A stretch of 64,000 nucleotides of DNA from Diploptera punctata (GCA_030220185.1 JASPKZ010007536.1:124001-188000); one strand, 5' to 3'; numbered from the stretch's first letter, positions 33,280 to 43,804 are shown. Made by a program: numbers and translations. Notes: generated by a model not told the origin, from the letters alone.

Positions 33280-33690
33280 TAGGTTTACAACGGAAGTGAA
33301 ACTTGGTCTTTGACGGAAGTACAAAAAAATAAAGTTAGAACAGTTGAATTTGATTAATTTAGAATAAGCCTCCAAAAAAACAAGACGGGATAAAATAAAT
33401 GAATTCCTTTGGAGAGAAATGAATGTCAGCACATCTGCTGTTAAGAGGATTGAAAATCAAACGCTTAAATGGTATGGCCATGTGCAAAGAATGGAAAATG
33501 AAAGATGGCCAAAAAATATATACCAATGGTCACCACCTGAAAGAAATAAATGTGGCAGACCAAGATGGAAATGGAAAACCTACGTCAAAACTATAATGAA
33601 TTTGGAAGAGGGAGATTGGAATGATAGAGATGAATGGAAACTGAAGACGGCAAACTTATAAGTGGAGGGAAAGCCGAAGAAGAAAAGGTT
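33280..33690 (+). mobile_element. LINE C-terminal fragment
   Basis: Reads GSETWSLTEVQKNKVRTVEF near 33283-33345, then, after a frameshift, SAVKRIENQTLKWYGHVQRM (about 33435-33495), KCGRPRWKWK and GDWNDRDEWK before a stop at 33659-33661. The LKWYGHVQRM and GRPRWKW motifs are standard LINE C-terminal marks. The family differs from LINE-H and LINE-G. Confidence 0.65.
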
Positions 33691-33964
33691 TAAAACCCAT
33701 TTATTATGATCGGATTTGGCTGATTTTTGAGAATACTTTTTTTCGTTTTATTTCTGGTAGTAAATGCTGGGTTTCGTTGTGAAATGTCGAAAATTATGAT
33801 CGCCAGAGAAATGTTTAAATTTAATTTGGGTGAACAGCCAAACCTAATAGAATTTTCTGATTAACGAACTCAACCTTACTTTTTTTTTTAATTGGTAGTT
33901 ACATGCCAAGGTTGGTCATGATGAAACAACTTGCGGCCGTTACAACGTTAAAACACACACACAC

Positions 33965-33992
<28 letters not shown>
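33691..33992. other. Non-coding stretch ending in (CA)n and (TA)n
   Basis: Nothing recognised except short (CA)n at 33953-33966 and (TA)n at 33968-33994. Confidence 0.45.
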
Positions 33993-33995
<3 letters not shown>

Positions 33996-34220
33996 TTTTC
34001 CTCACCTGTAAGACAAATGTCAGGAAAACTTTAAGGCCCAAACGGTCCCCGAAATCATATGGCCATCATCATCATCATCCTTATCATTATCATCCCTCAC
34101 CGGTGTGGAAAGCAACGGGAAGCTACCACACCTATAATTCCCTAGTAAAGCTGCAAAGCGTAGCATGAAAATGCTATGATTGCAGTGAAGGACCTGCCTT
34201 CGGGCAGAATTACTATGGAT

Positions 34221-34222
<2 letters not shown>
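33993..34222 (+). mobile_element. SINE-E, 5'-truncated
   Basis: CTCACCTGTAAGACAAATGT, GGCCATCATCATCATC and the hairpin CATAGCAT-type block (TAGCATGAAAATGCTA) occur in the same order as in the minus strand of 11593-11893. Flanked on both sides by (TA)n (33968-33994 and 34224-34254). Confidence 0.65.
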
Positions 34223-34254
<32 letters not shown>

Positions 34255-34263
<9 letters not shown>

Positions 34264-34487
34264 AATTAATGTTTGTTTGTTTGTTCGTACTTTATGCGCG
34301 CCCATACCGTTGATCCGGTTGTGATAGGGCTTTTTGAAAAATGTTAAGGAGATTAACGGGATGAACATAGGGTATAAGAGAGTTGTGATACGCAACTCCC
34401 ACACCATTAAAAATCGCCTTTTGTAGTGGAAAATGTGAAAAAAGTAGCTCTTTGGACGCTTAAATGGCTTACGCTGCCTAAACCTAA
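34255..34487 (+). mobile_element. Helitron-like element, 5' part
   Basis: Contains AAATTAATGTTTGTTTGTTT, CATACCGTTGATCCGGTTGT and GGCTTACGCTGCCTAAAC. The continuation expected after CCTAAAC (CATAACAAATACACAAAAT) is found at 37475, beyond the LINE-G copy. Confidence 0.75.
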
Positions 34488-34561
34488 ACCCCAGTTGGCT
34501 TCTACGGACCTTACATGCAAATGGAGCCTCTATATTCTTTGGCTATATCTACTTACATATT

Positions 34562-35521
34562 ATGCGATTTGGAATAAAGGACATTTCGAAATTAGGAAAT
34601 TGGAACGTAAGGGGAATAAATACAAAAGAAGAAGAATTAGAAAGAGGATTAAAGAAAAAAGAAATAAATATAGCAACAATAACAGAAACAAAGAAGAAAC
34701 TAAAAAGAACAAAGGGCTTAAAATACTATACTATGTTGTATAGTGGAGTAGAACAGACAACAAGAGCGCAGTGTGGAGTAGCAATTTTAATGGATGAAAA
34801 ATGGAAGAACAAATTGAATAGCTATGAGTTTATAAATGAAAGGATCCTGATAGCCAGATTTAAAATTGAAAGAGGATATATGATAATTGCTGTGTATGCC
34901 CCAGAGGAAGGTAAGAAAGAAGAAACAAAAAAAAATTATAAAACATTACAAACATTAGTTGATAAATATACAAAAGATCATCATTTAATAATAAGTGGAG
35001 ACTTAAATGCCAGAGTAGGCAATGTCCCTATACCTAATGTAATAGGAAATAATGGAGAAATAACAATGAATGATAATGGAAAGGATCTGAGACAGTTTTC
35101 AACCTATAATCAATTAAAAATAATGAATACGTACTTCCGAAAAAAGGACATACATAAATATACAAGAAGCGGATATAACTCAAGATCAATAATTGACTAT
35201 TTAATCGTAAACAACAAGCTAGGAGCCTTGGTAAAAGATGTGAGAGTACATAGAGGCAGCGATATATACTCTGATCACTATCTCGTGATAAGTAAAATAA
35301 ACATAATAGCTAAATGGCGGAAAAATAACAAAAAGAACAAAAAACAAGAAGTATATAAAGTATATTTATTACAAGATCAAAGTATTAGACAACATTATGA
35401 AAGCAGAATAAATAAATATATATCAGAGATAGCGACGTCAGAAGATATAAATATTGAATGGGAAAATATATCAAATGTAATACATAAAACAGCAAATGGA
35501 GATATTAGGAAAGAAAAATAG
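34562..35521 (+). pseudogene. LINE-G endonuclease domain
   Basis: An open 319-codon segment. Apurinic/apyrimidinic endonuclease signatures: LGNWNVRG with the metal-site Asn near 34595-34615, ATITETKK with the catalytic Glu near 34675-34695, SGDLNARVGN with Asp and Asn near 34993-35020, SRSIIDYLIVN near 35180-35210 and SDIYSDHYLVIS with the terminal Asp-His pair near 35260-35290. All key residues are legible, so the domain itself looks intact. The frame ends at a TAG just after RKEK, and translation of the RT would need a frame change. Nicking of target DNA for target-primed reverse transcription is the known role of this domain. Confidence 0.85.
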
Positions 35522-35573
35522 AATAAGAAATAGGAAGGGCTTGTGAACTTGGAATGCGAATATACAAAATGCA

Positions 35574-37323
35574 GTGAATGAAAAACAAAAAGCATATTAT
35601 ACATACTTACGACTGAAAACAGATGAATCTTATGAAGAATATAAAATGAAAAGGAGAATTGCTAAAAGCATTATAAGAAAAGCCCATCAGGAGTCATGGG
35701 ATACATTTATAAGCTCAGTAGAACATGATATGTATGGAAGACAAGAAATAGGTTATAAATTAGTGAAACATCTAAATCAGACTGAGAAAGATTCTGCCAG
35801 ATTGAATATAATCCCAGAACAAGAATGGATACAACATTATGAAAAACTTTGGAAAAAGGAGGAAATTGAAGGAAAAGAGAACAATGAGGAAGAAATAAAA
35901 GTGGAAAATATTGATGTAATAGACATAAATGAATTAGAAATGGCTTTGAAAACCACTAAGAATAGGAAAGCAACAGGATTAGATAATATAATATGGAGTT
36001 AGTCAAATATAGTGGAATATTGTGTAAACTACGAATACTTCATCTAATTAATATATGTTGGCAGACCTATGGGATTCCAACCACTTGGAAAACAGCAATT
36101 GTGAAGAATATATTCAAAAGAGGAGACCGGAGAAATTGCGAGAATTACAGAGGGATTAGCTTAATGAATACTGGCTACAATATATATACGAAAATAATAA
36201 ATAATAGATTGAGAAACATAACAGAAGTAATAATAAGTGAAAATCAAAGTGGATTCAGAAAGGGAAGGTCATGTATAGACAATGTATTTACACTGAAACA
36301 ACTCATAGAAAAGAGAAGAGAACATAACTTAGAAATTCACATAGGATTTATAGATTTGGATAAGGCCTTCGATCGAGTAAAGAGACAAAAATTATGGGAA
36401 ATATTACGAATGAAAGGATACCCGCTGTGCCTTGTTGAAACAATAAAGAAATTATATGAAGACACAAATATAATTATAGATACCGGATTCAAAAGAACAG
36501 ATGCAATCAAAACAAATACTGGATTACGACAAGGATGTAGTTTATCACCCACTTTGTTTAATATATATATATATATATAGACGATATTTTAAATAAATGG
36601 AAAGTTTTAGTGAATCCAGGAATAAGAATGGATAATAAAGTGTGCATAAATAATCTTCTATTTGCTGACGATGTAATCATAATACAGAAAAATGAAGACG
36701 ACTTACAGAAATCAATGCATGCATTAAATGAAATATATAAATTATACAGTCTAAAGATTTCTGTAAGGAAAACGAAGACCATGGCTTTTAGAGGAAGAGA
36801 TCCAGTGAGATCCAAAATTATTTTAGAAAATCAAAGTATAGAACAGGTGTCTAGTTTCAAATATTTGGGCTGTGATGTTGGCTACAATGTGGAAAGAGAT
36901 ATTGACTCCAAAATAAATAAATTTCAGACGGTGTGTGGAACAATACAGAGAACATTCAAAAATAAAATTAGAAAAGAAACCAAGATAAAAATGTATAATG
37001 TTATGGCGGTTCCCACAATATTGTATGGATGTGAAACTTGGGCTCCAGTGAAAAAACAGAAGGATAGAATACAGACGGCGGAGATGAGGTTCCTAAGACA
37101 AGTAAAAGGATGTACAAGACTTGATAGAATAAGAAATGAGGATATAAGAGAAGAATTGAAAGTACAGCCTTTATTGGATAAAGTCACGAATTACAGACAG
37201 AAATGGATTGATCACATGGATGGAATGAGTAAGGAGAGATATCCATTGTTAGCAAGAAATTATCAAGCAAGAGGAAGGCGTGATGTTGGAAGACCTAGAA
37301 GACGTTGGGCTGATGCATTATGA
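35574..37323 (+). pseudogene. LINE-G reverse transcriptase and C-terminus (frameshifted)
   Basis: Three open segments in different frames: 35574-36002 (linker, ending NRKATGLDNI), 35993-36580 (fingers and palm: CENYRGISLMNTGYNIYT, NQSGFRKGRSCIDNVF, FIDLDKAFDRV, GLRQGCSLSPTLFNIY) and 36610-37323 (LLFADDVIIIQKNEDD, ISVRKTKTMAF, FKYLGCDVGY, ILYGCETWAP, GRRDVGRPRRRWADA). The catalytic Asp residues (FIDLD and FADD) are present. The break between the second and third segments coincides with a TATATATATA run at 36561-36579, where intact relatives encode NIYIDDI. A slippage expansion is the likely cause. Confidence 0.85.
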
Positions 37324-37375
37324 AGTCGGAACGGGCAATTGCCTAATCCCTGGAGTGATGATGATGATCATTTAA

Positions 37376-37470
37376 ATTCCTACATACATGATCTGTAGGT
37401 GTTTTAATTTATTTTTAACTATACTTGCAGCATTTATGTATTACCATGAAGACACATATCTTTCTGAGGA
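37376..37470. other. Residual segment between LINE-G tail and Helitron-like part
   Basis: About 95 bp matching neither the LINE-G tail nor the Helitron-like family. It may be filler at the insertion junction or an older insert. Confidence 0.35.
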
Positions 37471-37847
37471 GCAACATAACAAATACACAAAATTAATGTA
37501 CACAGAATTGAATATCTCAAAAAGCTCTACAAAAAAGTCCGCGATAGCATATGTTTATCTCTTACGGATAACTCACAATAACAATTTTTGTCTTTCATTG
37601 ATGCCAAGAAGATCCAGACAAGTACGTAGATTCCTGTGCGAGCTTAGCAGCACATGACGGTTATTCTTTTACGGATAACTCACAATAACGAATTTTGTCT
37701 TTAGCTCGTTTATGCCAAGAAGATCGGGATAAGTAGATTCCCAGGCAACGCCGGGTAATCAGTATGGGGTATCTAAAAAATATACATTTATAATTATGTT
37801 TCCCTCTACTTATTCAACTAAACTTAAAATTACATTAATTTTCACTT

Positions 37848-37852
<5 letters not shown>
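37471..37852 (+). mobile_element. Helitron-like element, 3' part
   Basis: Continues the copy broken at 34487: ACAAATACACAAAATTAATG, AACTCACAATAAC twice, ATTCCCAGGCAACGCCGGGT and ATTAATTTTCACTTATTG. Its last ~40 bp (terminal hairpin and CTAG) are replaced by (TA)n at 37853-37892. Confidence 0.75.
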
Positions 37853-37892
<40 letters not shown>

Positions 37893-37894
<2 letters not shown>

Positions 37895-37990
37895 TATGAT
37901 AAGAAAAATAAATGCCTGGACGGGATTCGAACCCGGATCTCTGAGTCTGTACCTCAGCGTGATATCCATTACACTACCAGGCGAATCCAA
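37893..37990 (-). mobile_element. tRNA-like SINE, family A (best copy)
   Basis: The minus strand 37983-37913 folds as a tRNA: acceptor GCCTGG with CCAGGC, A box TAGTGTAATGG (perfect), anticodon stem CTGAG/CTCAG with loop GTACAGA (anticodon ACA if real), and B box GGTTCGAATCC with a 4-bp T stem. It continues into ATTTATTTTTCTTAT. Other family members share that trailer, so it is a SINE or tRNA pseudogene, not a translation tRNA. Flanked by (TA)n at 37853-37892 and 38103-38161. Confidence 0.65.
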
Positions 37991-38109
37991 TTCAAACACT
38001 TATTTTTCTTATATATGTATTATACTCTCCATTATTACTAGATGTCGCGAGAACACTGTCTTCACTGCCATCTAGTAGCTGACTATATCAAGTAAGCGTA
38101 TATATATAA

Positions 38110-38164
<55 letters not shown>

Positions 38165-38171
38165 CACAGAC

Positions 38172-38245
38172 ACTAGGTAATATCCGGCGTGCGCTGCTAC
38201 GCCTAAATAAATGAAAATTAATGTGATTTTAAGTTTAGTTGAATA
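38172..38245 (-). mobile_element. Helitron-like 3' terminus, minus strand
   Basis: The minus strand ends TTTAGGCGTAGCAGCGCACG with hairpin GGCGT/ACGCC, then CCGGATATTACCTAG and T. Only about 70 bp of the 3' end is present, pointing toward the forward copy at 37471. Confidence 0.65.
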
Positions 38246-38249
38246 AGTA

Positions 38250-38735
38250 GGACCACCGTGACCGACGTATCCCTTGTCTCTGGTCCCGAGGGTAGTCGGT
38301 ACAAACTCTTACAGGGTCGATGGATGTTTTTAGGATGGAAAAATCCTGGAAGCAAGTCCTCTGATATATACACGTCGGTCACGGTGGTTATATACCTTTC
38401 CTCTGGTCCTGAGGGTAGTAGGTTCAAACTCTGACAGGATCGATGGATTTTTTTTAGGATGGAAAAATCCAAGAAGCAAGTTCTCTGGAACAACTTTAAG
38501 CAGTGGGTTCCGAGTCTGAAGAATTTCAAGCTCCTAAATGAATCGCAATTAGAATAAAAAGGCCTCTGTGAAAAATGTTACCATATACGTCATACTAGTA
38601 ATACCTTATTTTCCAACTAGATGTCTCATTGGGTTAGTATGTTAACAGCATACCATTCATGACATCTCTAGGGAAATAAAAGTAACTAAATTAACTTGGT
38701 CTAGTAACTCCTAACAAAGGAGAGGTTACGCTATT
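38250..38735 (+). mobile_element. SINE-D tandem pair
   Basis: A truncated first unit (about 38250-38366) is followed directly by a fuller second unit (about 38367-38735). Both contain GTGACCG or CACGGTGG, CTCTGGTC(C/C)(C/T)GAGGGTAG, AGGATGGAAAAATCC and AGCAAGT(C/T)CTCT. The second continues through GTGGGTTCCGAGTCTGAAG, as in 32758-33140. Confidence 0.7.
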
Positions 38736-38807
38736 GAATAGTTTTTATCATGACCATTTTCGGTGTCAACTACAAACTGCAGGATCGTGAAGATCTAAAA
38801 TACTTAC

Positions 38808-39075
38808 TTACTTACTCACTGGCACTATCGAACCCGTAGGTTCATGGCCGCACGGACATAAGCTCTCCATACATCCCTATCCTGAGCTAATGGTTTCCAA
38901 TCATTCCCTGTATAATCTACTTCCCTCAAATCATAGTTAATGTTATTCTCCCACCTCATTCTTGGTCTACCAACACTGGGCGTTTTCCCTCTGGCTTTCC
39001 TACAAGAAGCTTCCATGCAAGTCTTTCATTCCCATACGTGCAACATGTCCTGCCCATCGCAGTCTACGAAGAAGA
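38808..39075 (-). mobile_element. LINE-H 3' end, minus strand
   Basis: A minus-strand frame 39016-38825 reads EASCRKARGKTPSVGRPRMR, WENNINYDLREVDYTGNDW, AQDRDVWRAYVRAAMNLR, then GTTCGATAGTGCCAGTGAG. A clean version of the family C-terminus; RT missing. Confidence 0.88.
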
Positions 39076-39547
39076 TCTAAAATTGTTTTCAAAAATATTT
39101 TAACAGCATCATTCCTTCGGAAGTCGCTAAAAATATTTACACAAATACAGTAATACGTATTTAATTATTTGCGAGTGTCATATTTCACTAGCAAGTTTTT
39201 TTTAATCACGAATGATAATAGTGGGTGGGGTAAGTGAAATACGCAACTATTATTCTGTTAAATGGTACAATTTAATGTTTAAAATAATGAAAAACATCAC
39301 AAATTACGCGCTAAGATGCGGTGAACTAACACTTTACATTACATACGTATTTAAAAGTAATAATACAAACACTGCAAGTGGACACATTTGCCTCACCCGA
39401 TGGTGCACCAGAGTTCATTAATAGTTTCCTCGATATGAAAATTAAAAATTACTCTAATTTGTTGCAAACAGTTATAATTAAGACAACGAATATTGATGCT
39501 TCTAAATTACAATTGAACTACCCATTTTATATATATATATATATATA
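39076..39547. other. AT-rich non-coding stretch
   Basis: Nothing recognised. Ends in (TA)n at 39529-39549, which supplied the target of the next element. Confidence 0.45.
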
Positions 39548-39549
39548 TA

Positions 39550-40460
39550 CAGTAAATCTTGCTCAAAGCGAAATCGCATGGAATCATTTTTTCCACATTA
39601 GACAAAATTCTGCATTATAAAAAAACTAAAACCTATTGATAATCTTAGATTATAGAGTATCGAAAACAGTCCCGTTTCGTCAGCTTTAAAAATGTCTCTT
39701 ATGCGCGTATCCTGAAATTAAAGTATGCAGTTTCGGTTTCAGCTCTCTAACTACACATTTGTCCACATCTTTTGATTACCAGTAAATTTCATTCCACACT
39801 ACATTGTGTCGCCTTTCAAAACTGTCCAGCCAACTGGAGATGCCTTAAAATCGTTATTCCGTAGGATTTTAACAACAGTTAGAGCTTGACTTTGGAGCAT
39901 CGGTCCGAAAATTTCGAGATTTATCTACAATCACTTTCACTTTTTCGTTTAATGAGAATGATACATACGTTTTAGCCATCTTTTATCCGTAAATTCAGTA
40001 CGCTACCTGTGAACGATTGGTCTCAGAACTTAAAGTAGTTTAAGTTTTTACAATGCAATAGTTATTTGTAAGACAGGTATCTGTATTTCGCATAACAGGT
40101 GTGCAGTGAGGCTGAAATAAAATTACAGGTACAATCTCTACTTTACCCGGCGGCAGGAATCATTGCTTATTGTTTTCTTCGCCTAACGGGAATTCAATGA
40201 AGTGGAAGCTAATTTATTTCTCTGCCTTTCCGTTTTATAAAAAATGCATGAATTGTGTAGAAATGTCCTTCCGTTTCCTCGTTGGACAGATTCTGTATAT
40301 GCAAAATAAATACTGAAATTGAATTTAAAACTTTCTTTTAATATTTTTATTATGAATTAATTTTTACGTAAAATTACTATTATTTCGCCGGACCAAAAAA
40401 TTTGTTCACATTGTACATATTTCCGCATTATGCACGTTCCGGATTAAACAAGTTTTACTG
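39550..40460 (-). mobile_element. Pogo/Tigger-like transposon, decayed and shortened
   Basis: Flanked by TA. Inverted ends CAGTAAATCTTG (left) and CAGTAAAACTTG (right, reversed). On the minus strand near 39979-39900 a start MAKTYVSFSLNEKVKVIVDK resembles the CENP-B-type N-terminus, and near 39700-39665 KADETGLFSIL matches the ADETGLF block holding the first catalytic Asp. Most of the gene is missing or shifted. Length is 0.9 kb against the usual 2-3 kb. Confidence 0.7.
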
Positions 40461-40588
40461 TATACAAACATCAATTTAAAGAAAAAATAATAATATAGAA
40501 AAGAATCAAAATGAGGAAATAAATTTTGCAAAATGAAGTATAATAGTCTTACAAAATGTTTATCTTTATTCATTTCACGACGTAAATT

Positions 40589-41080
40589 CTAATAACAAGC
40601 CTCACAAATGACATCATCAAATCCAGTTTCATTGTCTTTGCACTCTTCGTGGATCCATTGTATTTCACAGATTATCCACTCTTCCATGTTTGTATCTGCA
40701 TGCTTTTCAGCGCAATATAAACACAATGAGTTGTCCTTTTCAGATATTTCAAACAATGATGTGAAAACTAGATTTAATTGTAGTTTCCTTTTCTCAGCTG
40801 TAATTCCATGTTTTTTTTCTCCATCAGTGGTTTCATAAATTTTATTTTTTTTCCTGTTCTTTGTATTCTTCTCTTCCACCATTTTCGTATAAGGAGAGCT
40901 TGTAATTATTTTTATGAATCTTCATTTGCTGCTTAGATTTGCGTTTATTTCTGTCACCACCTCCATCTTCTTCGGCAGAGGAAAGATCTTTGGAATTGGA
41001 ATGTAGGGCCTGTGTAGGATTTGTTCCCGTTGGATGGCTGAAGTGATCTGTGATAACACAGATATTGTAACAACTTCGTC
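40589..41080 (-). pseudogene. Transposase C-terminus with Cys/His zinc-binding motif
   Basis: The open part 40882-40589 (97 codons) ends with CLYCAEKHADTNMEEWIICE, then WIHEECKD and VICEACY: the C-x2-C, C, H-x3-C, C-x2-C spacing of a PHD-like zinc finger often found at the end of pogo/Tigger-type transposases in insects. Before it, out of frame or interrupted, lies a basic RNKRKSKQQMKIHKNN stretch (about 40970-40920). The catalytic domain is absent. It could be a relic or a short co-opted exon; the relic is more likely. Confidence 0.5.
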
Positions 41081-41849
41081 CCTATTATTTTCAATGTCCC
41101 CTTGATGAATACTGGTGCTAGCATCTACTTTACAACAACTTCATTTTTATTAGTAATGGAGCCAATGTCTCTTGCACTTTCTCTGTTTCTCAGACGTTCC
41201 GAAGTTTCAAAATCAGTTTCCTGAAAGGGTTTTCGAATCCACTTATATTCTTCGATATAAAATTCCTAAAAATGAAGGGTTCAGGGAAATAACTAGGTAA
41301 GTCACTTTTTTGTCAAAAGAGAGTTTGAAGTGTCATTATATTCTCTATAAAAACTTCTCTATTTTAGAAGTGTAAAACAGCAAAAGAAACAATTTATTTA
41401 TGGGTTTATTTACATTAAAAGTTTGAAATACAGTATGTGTGTTATAATTAAATGTTGTTCTAAGTTTCGTGAAAAATTACTTAGCTGGTATTTTCCAAGT
41501 TGTCTTCAAATGTGTACTTTACAATGGTACCCAGATCATGGTCGGATATTCTGTTTTCTGCATGGTTTGTCATCCATAAGTCATTTAATTAACCAGATAA
41601 CACTTAAAAGGTTCGAAAACGGAAAATCAAGCACTTGTATCCTGTATGTTCTGTGCAGTGGCAGTGTCCGTACAACATCAGATCTTCTTGCTAACTCACA
41701 ATCTTGTCACTGTACTGCTCGTCCAGAATCTGGAGAATGAGTTGCTCTTTTTGTTGGATGTATGCAACCTATTAAATGTTCCAGGAATCAATACTTCTAA
41801 AATTCATTGTATGTTACCGTTGAGAATATGTAATAAAATATTATAATAC
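41081..41849. other. Non-coding stretch
   Basis: Possibly further decayed transposase sequence to about 41300 on the minus strand. The frames at 41423-41740 and 41646-41846 have no recognised motif. Confidence 0.35.
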
Positions 41850-41992
41850 CAAATGACATGCGAAAGATGGAATATGTTTTTGAAATATCTACATGATTCT
41901 AACTCCTTGATGAAGCTTTTAAAGAGAAATTAATTTTAGTTGAGGACGACTGATATAACAGGTACTTATTTTAATATTTTAACAATTTTTTA
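41850..41992. repeat. Half copy of the 2591-2877 fold-back
   Basis: ATACCAAATGACATGCGAAA, GATGGAATATGTTT, TTTTAGTTGAGGACGACTGA and TATAACAGGTACTTATTTTA match the right half of 2591-2877. No mirror half is present. Confidence 0.6.
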
Positions 41993-42482
41993 GGAACTTA
42001 ACAAAAATTGTTGAATCCATCCATCCAGAAGGATTAGAATGTGCTACAGTTTCTGCAAGATATTCAATTGTTGGGGTTCACTCTTGTTCTCGGAAATACA
42101 ATAAAACAGGAAAATAAATGTTCCCTGAGGACTCACAAATGTCTATTAAGTAATGTTCCCATAGATCAATTTCTCTAAGTGAATAAAGTACTGTTATCTG
42201 TTCTTGTATTTCTGAATTTACTAAAAACTAGTTTGAATCTCTCCATATATACAACTGGTCCCTCGAAACTATGTATCAGTCTCGAAAGCAATGTATTTTT
42301 GGGATACTGCATTTTGTACCTGCTTTTATAATTGATAAAGTGCCTTTTTATTTCTTCAATAGGTTTCTTCTTCACCCGAATAATTTCCTTCTGTGGTCTT
42401 TCAAACGTAAATTGTAACAATAGCTGGAATTAAAACATTAAAACTTTTGAAAATAGCTGCTATCAAATGACTAGATGAGCAC
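41993..42482. other. Non-coding stretch
   Basis: Nothing recognised. The minus frame 42175-42420 has no motif. Confidence 0.4.
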
Positions 42483-42600
42483 CGGTCTCACAGTGGCCAA
42501 AATTCCATGAGAAAATTTCTTCCCCGTGGGGGCCAGAACCAGCTCCCATACCTCTGCACCAAGCCTTAAACCATTTGCTCACGCCACAGGATTGTCTATG
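42483..42600 (-). mobile_element. tRNA-derived SINE, family B
   Basis: The minus strand reads GTGGCGTGAGCAAATGGTTTA (A-box region), GGGAGCTGGTTCTGGCCCCC (B-box region), GGGGAAGAAATTTTCTCATGG and GGCCACTGTGAGACCGGTG, matching 8868-9005. Confidence 0.7.
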
Positions 42601-42659
42601 CATGGACCTATCTAAATATTCTACTTTAAAATATCATTAAGCTTTGTAATTTAAGATGA

Positions 42660-42664
42660 TAATA

Positions 42665-42709
<45 letters not shown>

Positions 42710-42790
42710 AATCTATTGTAATGATGGTGGTGACAATAATAATAATAATATATAATAATAATAATAATAATAATAATGATAATAATAATG

Positions 42791-42833
<43 letters not shown>

Positions 42834-42904
42834 TAATAATAATAATAATAATAATAATGATAATAATGATAATAATAATAATAATAATAATAATGATAAT
42901 AATG

Positions 42905-42953
<49 letters not shown>

Positions 42954-42960
42954 GAAGAAG
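42660..42960. repeat. (AAT)n microsatellite, ~300 bp
   Basis: AAT repeats with GAT interruptions, ending in (AAG)n at 42952-42968. Poly-Asn and poly-Ile frames here are by-products. Further (AAT)n tracts lie at 43349-43416 and 43734-43800. Confidence 0.95.
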
Positions 42961-43305
42961 AAGAAGAAAACGAAGGTTAAAATTTTATGGCCATATTAAA
43001 CGAATGAACTCAAATAGGCTTACAAAACAGATAATGGAATTATACGAAAACAGAAGTAAAGCTCCAGTGGATACTATGAAGTGGATTGATGAAGTCAAAA
43101 AGGACATAAAATTGGCAGGAATTACTAAAGAAGATATTCCAAACAGAGATATATTTAGAATTAAGGTAAATAAGTGGCAAGTTGACCAAGAGCACAAACC
43201 GAAGAAAAAAAACTGGAACCACTTGGACAGATGATAGAAAACAAGCTCATAGCAAAAGAATGAAAGAAATTTGGGCTCAAAGGAAACGCCTCTAAGTACT
43301 TTGCG
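42961..43305 (+). mobile_element. LINE 3'-end fragment between (AAT)n tracts
   Basis: The frame reads RLKFYGHIKRMNSNRLTKQI, then DTMKWIDEVKKDIKLAGITK and EDIPNRDIFRIKVNKW, and in a shifted frame HSKRMKEIWAQRK before a stop. This is the C-terminal region after the RT of a LINE distinct from H and G. Only about 115 codons remain. Confidence 0.7.
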
Positions 43306-43345
43306 TACTCTAAGTACATGGGCTCATCCGCAATCCAAAAAAAAG

Positions 43346-43416
<71 letters not shown>

Positions 43417-43733
43417 TTGGTCGACTGTAGAATGCAATAGATATCAATAAATGCAAACCTGAAATTGCAATATAAACAATACTAATATACAATATTATTT
43501 AGAGGCAATGATAAAAATTAATTTATAATATAAATGGAATATCAAGCAGAAATTTAAGTAGGTTTTAACAGTTTAAATCTAGAAGACGTTAGCGTATGTG
43601 CTTCACAGAGTAGCTTACTAAAGTAAGTTTTGTCTACTGTCTATTGCTTTTAACCAACATTTGTTTTCATTAGCCTGGTCTGATCCTCGTTAAATAAATA
43701 TTTGTTTCGTGTATTGTAATTATATAATTAAAC

Positions 43734-43800
<67 letters not shown>

Positions 43801-43804
43801 GAAT
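43306..43804. other. (AAT)n tracts and AT-rich spacer
   Basis: Two (AAT)n tracts (43349-43416, 43734-43800) with unrecognised sequence between. Confidence 0.6.

Larger units (their letters stand above)
34488..37375 (+). mobile_element. LINE-G, near full-length copy
   Basis: A non-LTR retrotransposon of about 2.9 kb with one coding region: N-terminal apurinic-type endonuclease, then reverse transcriptase, then a basic C-terminus. It ends AAGTCGGAACGGGCAATTGC and a (GAT)n tail at 37361-37373. The same tail closes copies at 51945-51996 and 59908-59965. The clade is not certain. It sits inside a Helitron-like element. Three frame changes break the coding region. Confidence 0.85.

Noticed and set aside
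37913..37983. Functional tRNA gene
   Set aside because: Foldable, but it shares a 3' trailer with dispersed copies, has a mismatch at the acceptor end and an unusual ACA anticodon; a SINE head is the better reading.
42721..43234. Poly-Asn and poly-Ile ORFs joined to a LINE tail
   Set aside because: The N-terminal part is (AAT)n; only the LINE C-terminus after 42961 is meaningful.
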